15,824 nucleotides of DNA from Spyradocola sp050942925. Its GTDB lineage: Bacteria; Bacillota; Clostridia; Christensenellales; UBA1750. Made by a program: the position numbers and the translations under genes. Below are positions 7,511-13,782 of the stretch, piece by piece; within the stretch, counting starts at the first letter, position 1, and every line of letters starts with the position of its first letter. Location of the stretch: contig JBMNOF010000042.1 in assembly GCA_050942925.1 (NCBI GenBank), forward strand, positions 1 through 15,824. Direction: 5' to 3'. The notes under the pieces were generated by a model. That model made no database searches. It worked only from the letters and a program-made list of their open reading frames with translations, and was not told the origin of the DNA.

Positions 7511-7872
7511 CGGCCATGGACGACAACGACCTGTGCTGTGAGCAGGTCGAGCTGCACGAGGACGCCATCCGCACCGCCCGGCAGGCCCTGACCAACCCCG
7601 AGACCGTCGAGGCGCTGGCGGACCTGTTCAAGGTCCTGGGCGACCCGACGCGCATCCGCATCCTGGAAGCCCTGCACGACACGCGCCTGTGCGTCTGCGA
7701 CATCGCCGAGACCCTGGGCATGACGCAGTCGGCCATCTCCCACCAGCTGCGCGTGCTGCGGCAGGCGCGCCTGGTCCGCGCCCGGCGCGAGGGCCGCTCC
7801 GTCTTCTACGATCTGGACGACGACCACGTCGCCCGCATGTTTGAGCAGGGCCTCCTGCACGTCTCCGAGTGA
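7507..7872 (+). CDS. ArsR/SmtB-family metalloregulator with alpha3N and alpha5 sites
   Basis: This is a small winged-helix repressor, 121 residues from GTG 7507 or 118 from ATG 7516. GTG is preferred because AGGGGG lies 7 nt upstream and it overlaps the hslO stop. Numbered from the ATG: DNA-recognition helix MTQSAISHQLRVLRQARLV at 69-87. The thiolate site is LCVCD (Cys59, Cys61) plus N-terminal Cys7, Cys8 and His14, as in CadC-type alpha3N sensors. The C-terminal helix carries Asp102, His104, His115 and Glu118, spaced exactly like the SmtB/CzrA alpha5 zinc site (D-x-H-x10-H-x2-E). Family knowledge: metal binding releases DNA and derepresses efflux or sequestration genes. No P-type ATPase or diffusion facilitator is adjacent. 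Targets could be its own operon or the exporter operon 226 bp downstream (inference). Confidence 0.93.
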   Translation: MTAMDDNDLCCEQVELHEDAIRTARQALTNPETVEALADLFKVLGDPTRIRILEALHDTRLCVCDIAETLGMTQSAISHQLRVLRQARLVRARREGRSVFYDLDDDHVARMFEQGLLHVSE

Positions 7873-7880
7873 GCGAAACA

Positions 7881-7918
7881 CGCGCCCCCCGCATCTGCGG
7901 GGGGCGCGCTTGCGTTTT
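7881..7918 (+). terminator. Intrinsic terminator of the hslO-arsR operon
   Basis: A perfect 12-bp stem CGCGCCCCCCGC / GCGGGGGGCGCG (7881-7892 and 7897-7908) with loop ATCT is followed by CTTGCGTTTT. It starts 8 nt after the arsR stop and separates this operon from the exporter operon. Confidence 0.88.
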
Positions 7919-8007
7919 GGCGCGCGGGTTTTCCCGGGAGCCCGCCGGCCTTCGCACAGCGTACACGGTGTTCAAAGTTTAGAAAAGAAAGGTTTTTGCA
8001 ACGTTCA

Positions 8008-8035
8008 TTTGCGCACCACCTGCATGCCCTATACT
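8008..8035 (+). promoter_or_regulatory. Weak candidate promoter of the exporter operon
   Basis: TATACT (8030-8035) is a good -10 box. The best -35 is poor: TTTGCG (8008-8013) at 16 nt. A small hairpin GCGGCG-ACATG-CGCCGC (8045-8061) would lie at the start of the leader, and ACACGGTGT (7964-7972) is a short inverted repeat upstream. A poor -35 would suit an activated or regulated promoter, but this is inference. Confidence 0.35.
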
Positions 8036-8097
8036 ACAACCTGGGCGGCGACATGCGCCGCAGACCCCGGAAAAAACCTGGCAAGAGAGGTGCAGCA

Positions 8098-9717
8098 ATG
8101 GACAAGGACACAAAGGTGGACGAACAGGACCTCGAGGCCCTGATCGGGCGAAAGAAGACCCCGCGCAGTCCCCGGCGCGTGGCGGCGATCGTCGCGGCGT
8201 GCGCGGTGGCGGCCGGGGCCCTGGGCACGGGGGGATACTTCGCCGCGAGAACCTTCCTGGGCGGGGAGGAGGAGACGGGCGTCACCTACCGCCGCTATAC
8301 GGTCGAGCGCGGGGACGTGGTGGTGGGGCAGAGCGAGAGCAGCTCCATCTCCCTGGACCGCGTGAGCGTGACCTTCCCCGTCTCGGCCGCGGTGGAGGAG
8401 GTCTATGTGCGGGAGGGCTCCTCCGTGCGCGCGGGCGACCCCCTGGTCCGCATGAACGCCGAGGACATCGAGGCGGGCCTGGCCAGCTATGAGCTCCGGC
8501 TCGAAATGGTCGGCCTGGAGCTGGAGCAGGCCAAGCTCAACCAGCAGTCCCAGCTCCTGCAGGCGAAGCAGCGCCTGGAGACCACGGAGCAGAACGGCGA
8601 GCTCGCGCAGGAGAGCGCCGAGCTCACCATTGCCCAGCTCGAGCGCGCCGTGACGCAGGCGGAGGAGACGCTCGCGGACAAACAGGCCGAGCTCGCGGAC
8701 TGGACCGCCTGCCTGGACACCCTGGAGGAGGACCTGGTCACGCTGGAATACTACCAGGACATGGCCGAGAACCACCAGATGGACACCGAGGGCAACACCT
8801 GGTCCGCCATCCTGTCCGAGTTCCAGGAGACGTTCCAGGACACCTACGGCACGATTGACTCCATGGACGCGCTGGAGGAGGAGATCGCCCTGACCGAGAA
8901 GGAGGTGGAGGAGGCCGAGCTCGCGCTGGAAGAGGCCGAGCTGAACCTGTCCACCGGCCGGCTGAGCGCCAGCCAGGAGCAGGAGAGCGCCCAGTCCGAG
9001 GCGGATATCGCCGGCAGCGAGTACGAGCTGACGCAGATCGAGCTGGAGCAGGCGGTCGAGTCGGCGCAGGAGACCTATGACGAGCTCGAGGACCAGATCG
9101 AGGAGGTGCGCGCGCTGCTGAGCGACGACGGCGTCGTCTACGCGGACTGCAACGGCCTCGTCGCCGCCGTCAACGTCGAGGCGGGCGACCAGGTCGAGGT
9201 CCTCATCGACGAGGAGACCGACCGCATCCTCTCCTACGCGGCGCTGCTGACCATGACGGACATCTCCTCCGTCTACGTGCCCATCACCATCTCCGAGGAG
9301 GACATCCTGGACGTCTCCATCGGCCAGGAGGCCACCGTCACCATGAACGCCTTCCCCAACCAGACCTTTGCCGCCGAGGTGGACGCCATCACCGTCGAGT
9401 CCGCCCGCTCCGGCGCGGCCACCGTCAGCTATACCGTCAACGTCCGCTTCCAGGAGGAGAACACGCTCGACATGCTCGAGGGCATGAGCGCGGAGGTGAC
9501 GCTCGTCCAGCGCGCGGCGCGGGATGTGCTCTACGTCAACGCCCAGGCCGTCTCCTTCTCCGGCGGAGTGTCCACGGTGCTCGTGGAGGGCGCGGACGGG
9601 ACGCCCGAGACCCGCCAGGTCGAGACGGGCTTTAGCAACGGCCAGTACGTGGAGATCGTATCCGGCCTGTCCGAGGGCGAGACGGTGCTCGTGGAAAGCG
9701 CGGTGAGCGCGGCATGA
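8098..9717 (+). CDS. HlyD/MacA-type membrane-fusion adaptor of an ABC exporter
   Basis: This 539-residue adaptor is anchored by one N-terminal helix (about 27-51) after a charged cytoplasmic segment. In order: half-lipoyl domain (VTFPVSAAVEEVYVREGSSVRAGDPL, about 91-116); a very long helical hairpin about 122-340, rich in Glu, Gln, Ala and Leu and strongly acidic; the second half-lipoyl segment (CNGLVAAVNVEAGDQVEV, 351-368); a beta-barrel region (about 385-470); and a membrane-proximal domain with LVESAVSAA at the end. In Gram-positives such proteins (YknX type) work with a MacB-like permease and a separate ATPase. The alpha-hairpin of about 220 residues is long for a monoderm adaptor. ATG 8098 has AGAGAGGTG upstream; an in-frame ATG at 8053 lacks a ribosome binding site. 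The stop overlaps the permease start (ATGA). Confidence 0.93.
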   Translation: MDKDTKVDEQDLEALIGRKKTPRSPRRVAAIVAACAVAAGALGTGGYFAARTFLGGEEETGVTYRRYTVERGDVVVGQSESSSISLDRVSVTFPVSAAVEEVYVREGSSVRAGDPLVRMNAEDIEAGLASYELRLEMVGLELEQAKLNQQSQLLQAKQRLETTEQNGELAQESAELTIAQLERAVTQAEETLADKQAELADWTACLDTLEEDLVTLEYYQDMAENHQMDTEGNTWSAILSEFQETFQDTYGTIDSMDALEEEIALTEKEVEEAELALEEAELNLSTGRLSASQEQESAQSEADIAGSEYELTQIELEQAVESAQETYDELEDQIEEVRALLSDDGVVYADCNGLVAAVNVEAGDQVEVLIDEETDRILSYAALLTMTDISSVYVPITISEEDILDVSIGQEATVTMNAFPNQTFAAEVDAITVESARSGAATVSYTVNVRFQEENTLDMLEGMSAEVTLVQRAARDVLYVNAQAVSFSGGVSTVLVEGADGTPETRQVETGFSNGQYVEIVSGLSEGETVLVESAVSAA

Positions 9718-11081
9718 TGCGGCTTGGCGAGGTGCTGCGCCTGGTCTGGCTCAACCTGCTGGGCAACCGAACCCGCATGCTCATGACGTCGCTGGGCATC
9801 GTCGTGGGCGCGGCGACGATCGTGCTGGTCATTGCCGTGGGCCAGGGCGGCCAGGCGGACGTCGCCGATCAGTTCAAGAACCTCAACGCCGGCGCCATCG
9901 AGGTCACCTTGACCGACGAGGCGCCCATGGCCGAGGGCATGGGCGGCATGGGCGGCGGCATGCCCTCGATGGGCGGGATGTCGGGCGGGGGCATGCCCTC
10001 CATGGGCGGGATGTCTGGCGGCGGCATGCCTTCGATGGGCGGCATGTTTGGCGGTGGCATGGGCGCGCGCGGCGGGAGCGCGGGAAGCGGCGGGAGCAGC
10101 GGAAACCAGGAGCGCATGACCGAGGAGGACGTCGAGGACCTGATCGAGCTGGTGCCCAACCTGGCCCAGGCCGCCATCCTGCTCAGCGGGGACGTCGAGG
10201 TCTTTGGCGGGGAGCTGTCCGAGGCCGTCAGCACGACCGTCGTCGGCGCGCAGGCCGCCTACCAGGAGATCTCCAACCTCACGACCCTGTACGGCCGCTT
10301 CCTCGACGGCAGCGACGAGAGCGCCGCCAGCTACGTCGCCGTCATCGGCTACGACCTGGCGCAGGAGATCTTCGGCAGCGCGGCCTATGCCCTGGGCGAC
10401 TACCTGGAGATCGAGGACAAGAACTACGAAATCGTGGGCGTGCTCGAGCAGATGGGCAGCGTCACAACGGGCATCAGCCCGGACAGCGCCGTCTACATCC
10501 CCTACGCGACCGCGGAAAAGTACGTCTTTGGCACGACCGTCGAGCCGGTGATCGCCGCCGTCGCCGAGAGCGTGGAGGACGTGGAGGCCTGCATGGCCAA
10601 CATCGAGACGATTCTGACGGAGAACCACCCCGACGCCTACTTCGAGGTCACAGACGCGGGCTCCGCCATGGAGGCCGCCTCCTCCTCGGCGGACACGCTG
10701 GCCATGCTGCTGCTGGCCGTGGCCACCATCGTCTTTGTCGTGGGCGGAATCGGAATCCTCAACGTGCTCTTTGCCTCCGTGCAGGAGCGCACCCAGGAGA
10801 TCGGCATCCTGCGCGCCATCGGCTGCGCCCGGGGCACGATCCTGCTCGAGTTTCTGCTGGAGGCGAACTTCATCAGCCTCCTCGGGGGCCTGGTCGGCGT
10901 CGGGCTGAGCTTTGCCCTCATGCCCGTGATCGAGGTGCTCGGCGTCCGGTGCGAGGCCAGCCTCTGGGGCGCCGTGCTCGCCTTTCTCTTCGCCCTGCTC
11001 ACCGGCACGGTGTTCGGCTTCTACCCGGCCTGGAAGGCCTCGCGCTTGGTCCCCATCCAGGCGCTCAACCTCAATGGATGA
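9714..11081 (+). CDS. MacB/FtsX-type ABC exporter permease with Met/Gly-rich loop
   Basis: This 455-residue permease has helix 1 at about 22-43, a large extracytoplasmic MacB-core domain (44-327), then helices at about 328-352, 380-404 and 415-437. The cytoplasmic loop VQERTQEIGILRAIGCARGTI (356-376) is the typical ATPase-coupling motif of the FtsX family. Between helix 1 and the core domain it carries a low-complexity stretch (about 72-120) made of Met, Gly, Ser and Pro, with a three-copy 11-residue repeat; ordinary family members lack this. ATG 9714 overlaps the adaptor stop, and a second ATG follows immediately (9717). No nucleotide-binding domain is fused; that function is supplied by the ATPase at 11555. 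Exported substrate unknown. Confidence 0.93.
   Translation: MMRLGEVLRLVWLNLLGNRTRMLMTSLGIVVGAATIVLVIAVGQGGQADVADQFKNLNAGAIEVTLTDEAPMAEGMGGMGGGMPSMGGMSGGGMPSMGGMSGGGMPSMGGMFGGGMGARGGSAGSGGSSGNQERMTEEDVEDLIELVPNLAQAAILLSGDVEVFGGELSEAVSTTVVGAQAAYQEISNLTTLYGRFLDGSDESAASYVAVIGYDLAQEIFGSAAYALGDYLEIEDKNYEIVGVLEQMGSVTTGISPDSAVYIPYATAEKYVFGTTVEPVIAAVAESVEDVEACMANIETILTENHPDAYFEVTDAGSAMEAASSSADTLAMLLLAVATIVFVVGGIGILNVLFASVQERTQEIGILRAIGCARGTILLEFLLEANFISLLGGLVGVGLSFALMPVIEVLGVRCEASLWGAVLAFLFALLTGTVFGFYPAWKASRLVPIQALNLNG
9954..10061 (+). repeat. 33-bp in-frame tandem repeat encoding GGMPSMGGMSG units
   Basis: Three 33-bp units (9954-9986, 9987-10019, 10020-10052) plus a partial fourth (10053-10061) encode an 11-residue unit with three Met each. 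Codon variants differ between units (TCG/TCC/TCG for Ser; GGG/GGC for Gly), so the copies have had time to diverge while the peptide stayed constant apart from one Ser to Phe change in unit 3. The array sits in the extracytoplasmic part of the permease. Confidence 0.9.
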
Positions 11082-11100
11082 TTGCGGGAGGGATGTTTGC

Positions 11101-11550
11101 ATGAAGAATACGCGCACAGTCCGCTGCGCCGCCTTCGCCCTCGCGCTCCTGCTCGCCGCCAGCCTGTCGGGCTGCGCGGACGCACAGCAGGGCGCGCAGG
11201 CGCCGTCGCGCGGCGAACGGCAGGAAACCGCCGCTGGACCCGGCGTCGGAACCGGCACCGCCGGAGGGAGCGGCACCGCCGTCGGGGCCGGCACTGCCGG
11301 AGGGACCGGCACCGCCGGGGAGGAATTGCAGGTGGAGGTCGCCGAAACGGTCACAGGGGAGGTAGAGTCCATCGTGGGCAACGAGGTGACGCTTCTGCCG
11401 GAGGGGGGCGGCGACGCGGCCGCGTACCTTCTGCCCGTGGGCATGTCCGTCGGCAGCGGGGACTACAGCAGCGTGACGGCGGGCATGACGCTCTCGCTGT
11501 CGCTGGACGCGGAGGGGCGGGTCGTTGCGGCGTCCGTCCTGGCGCGGTAA
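11101..11550 (+). CDS. Small lipoprotein embedded in the exporter operon
   Basis: This 149-residue predicted lipoprotein has the lipobox LSGC at 22-25 (lipidated Cys25). A low-complexity linker follows, containing four Gly-Thr-Ala hexapeptide repeats (50-73). The compact C-terminal domain (about 76-149) is beta-rich in appearance: VTGEVESIVGNEVTLLPEGG, then YLLPVG, then SLSLDAEGRVVAASVLAR. I do not recognise a named family; similar small domains with a TGEVxSIxGNxVTL core occur beside HlyD-type exporters in Clostridia, from memory. GGGAGGG lies 8 nt before the ATG. It lies 19 nt after the permease and 4 nt before the likely ATPase start, so it is probably an exporter accessory or substrate-capture factor (inference). 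Confidence 0.82.
   Translation: MKNTRTVRCAAFALALLLAASLSGCADAQQGAQAPSRGERQETAAGPGVGTGTAGGSGTAVGAGTAGGTGTAGEELQVEVAETVTGEVESIVGNEVTLLPEGGGDAAAYLLPVGMSVGSGDYSSVTAGMTLSLSLDAEGRVVAASVLAR
11248..11319 (+). repeat. Four 18-bp repeats encoding Gly-Thr-Ala hexapeptides
   Basis: In-frame units at 11248-11265, 11266-11283, 11284-11301 and 11302-11319 encode GTGTAG, GSGTAV, GAGTAG and GTGTAG. They form the flexible linker between the lipidated Cys and the folded domain of the lipoprotein, and are a likely site of length variation between strains. Confidence 0.85.
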
Positions 11551-11554
11551 GGGG

Positions 11555-12250
11555 GTGGCGGAAACGGAGAAGGCGCATGTCATCCGCATCGAGAACCTGA
11601 GCCGGAGCTTCCGCGTGGGGGACAGCGAGGTCTGGGCGCTGAAGCACGTGAACCTGACCGTGGACCAGGGGGAGTTTCTGGCGATCCTGGGGCCGTCGGG
11701 CAGCGGCAAGTCCACGCTCATGAACGTCCTGGGCTGCATGGACGAGGTGCAGGAGGGGGAGTACCACCTGCTGAACCTGCCCATCCGGGAGATGGACGAC
11801 GCGCAGCTGACCCGAATCCGGAACCGGCTGATCGGGTTCATCTTCCAGAAGTACTTCCTCGTGCCCAAGTACACGGTCCTGCAGAACGTGATGATGCCCC
11901 TGCTGGTGCGGGGCGTGCCGCACCGGGAAGCCGCGGCGCGGGCGCTGGAGAAGCTCGACCTGCTGGAGATGCGGGCGCGCATCCACCACCGGCCCAACGA
12001 GCTCTCCGGCGGGCAGCAGCAGCGCGTGGCCATCGCCCGGGCGCTGGTGGGGGAGCCCCGGCTCCTGCTGGCGGACGAGCCCACGGGCGCGCTGGACACC
12101 CGGACCGGCGCCGAGGTGCTGGACTTGTTTGAGACGCTCAACGAAATGGGCAATACCATCGTCATGATCACGCACGACCTGCACGTCGCCCAGCGCGCGC
12201 ACCGCGTCGTGCGGATCGTGGACGGCGAACTGCACGAGGACGCGGGATAA
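11555..12250 (+). CDS. ABC exporter ATP-binding protein (LolD/MacB type)
   Basis: This 231-residue nucleotide-binding subunit hydrolyses ATP to drive the MacB-like permease. Numbered from GTG 11555: Walker A GPSGSGKST (46-54), Q-loop FQKYFLV (97-103), signature LSGGQQQR (150-157), Walker B LLLADEP (170-176), D-loop ALD (179-181) and switch His in MITHD (204-208). All key residues are present, so it should be active. The start is uncertain. GTG 11555 sits 4 nt after the lipoprotein stop but has no properly spaced ribosome binding site, so it would rely on reinitiation. TTG 11525 has GGAGGGG 7 nt upstream but overlaps the lipoprotein by 26 nt and adds 10 atypical residues. Last gene of the exporter operon. 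Confidence 0.94.
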   Translation: MAETEKAHVIRIENLSRSFRVGDSEVWALKHVNLTVDQGEFLAILGPSGSGKSTLMNVLGCMDEVQEGEYHLLNLPIREMDDAQLTRIRNRLIGFIFQKYFLVPKYTVLQNVMMPLLVRGVPHREAAARALEKLDLLEMRARIHHRPNELSGGQQQRVAIARALVGEPRLLLADEPTGALDTRTGAEVLDLFETLNEMGNTIVMITHDLHVAQRAHRVVRIVDGELHEDAG

Positions 12251-12268
12251 GCGCGATGCAAAGAGAAG

Positions 12269-12310
12269 CGAGCCGCCCCGGCGAAAATGCCGGGGCGGCT
12301 CGTTTTGTTT
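12269..12310 (+). terminator. Terminator of the exporter operon (copy A hairpin, usable from both sides)
   Basis: CGAGCCGCCCCGGC (12269-12282) pairs perfectly with 12289-12302 across loop GAAAAT and is followed by TTTTGTTT. It begins 18 nt after the ATPase stop. Read on the minus strand the hairpin is followed by CTTCTCTTT, so it may also stop transcripts from the convergent repressor side. Confidence 0.88.
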
Positions 12311-12319
12311 GCCCTGGGG

Positions 12320-12430
12320 TCAGATTTCGGAGCAGGAGTCGCGGATCACGAGCGAAGGGGAGAAGACCTGGTGGAAGGGGGCCAAAGCGGGGTTGTGCAG
12401 GATCTTGAGCAGCGCCTCGGCCGCCTGGGC
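12320..12430 (-). pseudogene. Orphan copy of the repressor C-terminus (36-codon remnant)
   Basis: Read on the minus strand, this segment encodes the same last 36 residues as the intact repressor (from AQAAEALL to SCSEI and the stop at 12320-12322), without promoter, start or the remaining protein. The three differences from the intact gene are GCA to GCC, GAA to GAG and CTC to CTG, all third-position and all synonymous. No start codon or ribosome binding site makes a credible protein from it. Confidence 0.88.
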
Positions 12431-12456
12431 AGGCCGCGCCGCGCTTTGAACGGCGA

Positions 12457-12489
12457 GAGCCGCCCCGGCGAAAATGCCGGGGCGGCTCG
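12457..12489 (-). terminator. Copy B hairpin downstream of the intact repressor
   Basis: GAGCCGCCCCGGC (12457-12469) pairs with 12476-12488 across the same GAAAAT loop as copy A. It lies 15 nt beyond the repressor stop. It lacks a T-run on the minus strand, so termination here may be weak; copy A downstream may do the final stop. Confidence 0.65.
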
Positions 12490-12504
12490 CTGTTTGCCCA
12501 GGGG

Positions 12505-13572
12505 TCAGATTTCGGAGCAGGAGTCGCGGATCACGAGCGAAGGGGAGAAGACCTGGTGGAAGGGGGCCAAAGCGGGGTTGTGGAGGATCTTGAGCAGCGC
12601 TTCTGCCGCCTGGGCGCCCAGGGCGGCCTTGGGGTGCACGAGCGTCGTCAGCTTGGGCCGCACGGCGGCGGCCAGCGCCGTGTCGTCGCAGCCCACGACC
12701 GAGATGCGCGAGGGCACCGCGATGCCCCGCGCACAAAGGGATTCCACCGCGCGCACGGCGACCTCGTCGTTGTAGCAGAACACGCCCGTGATCTCCGGGT
12801 TTTCGCGCAGAATCCGCTGCAGCTGCGCGCCCAGGTCCGCCTGCGCGTTTTCGATCACCGGGGCGACGTAGTTGTGCTGCAGGAGGTAGTCCTCAAAGCC
12901 CAGCGCGCGCAGAAACGCGTCGTGGCGCGCGTCGTCGCCGATCATGGCGAGGTACTGGTGGCCGCACTCGGCAAAGTGCTGCGCGGCCAGGGACCCGGCG
13001 GCCTTGTCGTCGAACACGGCAAAGGAGGCCTCCACGTCGTCCAGGGCGCGGTCCAGCAGCATCAGCGGCAGGCGGCGGTCGGCCAGGCGGCGCAGCGCGG
13101 CGGCGAGCTCCGGCGAGGGGCAGGACTGCGCCGGGCCCGGGCGGAGAATCGCGCCCGAGGCCCCGGCCTGCATCGCCTCCTCGATCTGCACGGCGGCCAT
13201 GTCGTCGCGCCCCTGCGTGTTGTGCAGGACGCAGGTCGCGCCGTAGCGCCGCAGCACCCGCTCGATGCTCTCCAGGTAATAGGGCGCAAAGGCGCGGTCC
13301 CCCAGGTCCAGAAACACGTCCACGCGCAGGGGCTGGCCCGCGTGCGCCGCGCGCACGAACGTCCCCCGGCCGTGGAGCTTGAGCAGGAGCCCCTCGTTGA
13401 CCAGCAGGGCCAGCGCCTCGCGCACCGTCACCCGCCCCACGCCGTAGCGCTCCACCAGCTCCGACTCGCTCGGGAGCTTGTCCCCGGGGCGCAGGCGGCC
13501 GGCGGCGATGTCCGCGCGGATGAGGGAGGCCAGCTGCAAATACAGCGGCGTATCCAGGGTACGGTCGAGCAT
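12505..13572 (-). CDS. GntR-LacI chimeric transcriptional repressor (AraR type)
   Basis: This 355-residue sugar-responsive repressor type has a GntR winged helix-turn-helix at 8-75 (PLYLQLASLIRADIAAGRL, then LPSESELVERYGVGRVTVREAL, then GRGTFV) and a LacI/periplasmic-binding-like effector domain at about 82-355. Seen in the latter: GAILRP (140-145), LMLLDRALDDV (170-180), a VFDDKAAG block (187-194) in place of the usual V.DN..G, ITGVFCYNDEVA (261-272) and ISVVGCDD (290-297). The domain order is that of Bacillus AraR; the effector here is unknown and no sugar genes lie nearby. AAAGGAGG precedes ATG 13572 by 8 nt. The last 36 codons are duplicated downstream (12320-12430). Confidence 0.93.
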   Translation of the reverse strand: MLDRTLDTPLYLQLASLIRADIAAGRLRPGDKLPSESELVERYGVGRVTVREALALLVNEGLLLKLHGRGTFVRAAHAGQPLRVDVFLDLGDRAFAPYYLESIERVLRRYGATCVLHNTQGRDDMAAVQIEEAMQAGASGAILRPGPAQSCPSPELAAALRRLADRRLPLMLLDRALDDVEASFAVFDDKAAGSLAAQHFAECGHQYLAMIGDDARHDAFLRALGFEDYLLQHNYVAPVIENAQADLGAQLQRILRENPEITGVFCYNDEVAVRAVESLCARGIAVPSRISVVGCDDTALAAAVRPKLTTLVHPKAALGAQAAEALLKILHNPALAPFHQVFSPSLVIRDSCSEI

Positions 13573-13643
13573 GGGGGATTCCTCCTTTTGCGCCTTGCAG
13601 TCGTTCAAGGTATGGGGTTTATCGCTTCTTTGCTTCTTCCCTT

Positions 13644-13649
13644 ATTATA
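13644..13649 (-). promoter_or_regulatory. -10 box of the repressor gene
   Basis: A perfect TATAAT on the minus strand lies 71 nt upstream of the repressor ATG. No convincing -35 box is seen 16-18 nt upstream (best is TAGGAA). Downstream of the box are purine-rich repeats of GAAGAAGC / AAAGAAGC that could be part of an operator (inference). Confidence 0.55.
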
Positions 13650-13685
13650 CCAAAGCGCGCGCCCCTTTCCTAGCCCCGCCGGCAA

Positions 13686-13719
13686 GAAAAAGCGGGGGGA
13701 GGGGGCGGCCCCTCCCCCC
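13686..13719 (-). terminator. Terminator of the Cys-rich protein gene
   Basis: GGGGGGAGGGG (13694-13704) pairs perfectly with CCCCTCCCCCC (13709-13719) around loop GCGG. On the minus strand the stem is followed by GCTTTTTCTT. It lies 63 nt past the stop codon and just before the repressor promoter. Confidence 0.8.
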
Positions 13720-13782
13720 GGAGCGTCCGGAGGAACAAACGATGGGAGAAAACGGAAAACCGGTATGTACGGGGAGGTCGGT

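Larger units (their letters stand above)
12269..12615. repeat. Imperfect direct duplication of the repressor 3' end plus hairpin
   Basis: Copy A (12269-12430) and copy B (about 12456-12615) share the hairpin, the spacer and the last 110 nt of the repressor coding sequence. The offset is 185 nt over the coding part and 187 nt at the hairpin, because the spacer differs by 2 nt. A non-matching junction of about 25 nt (12431-12455) separates them. Within the 110-nt coding part there are three mismatches. Confidence 0.92.

Noticed and set aside
8045..8061. GCGGCG-ACATG-CGCCGC hairpin in the exporter leader as an attenuator or riboswitch
   Set aside because: It is only 6 bp with no alternative structure or T-run, and no known riboswitch motif surrounds it.
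9531..11444. A 637-codon open frame on the minus strand opposite the permease and lipoprotein genes
   Set aside because: It is antisense to well-supported exporter genes, its product is low-complexity His/Ala/Gly/Asp sequence, and it has no ribosome binding site. It is a by-product of high GC third positions.
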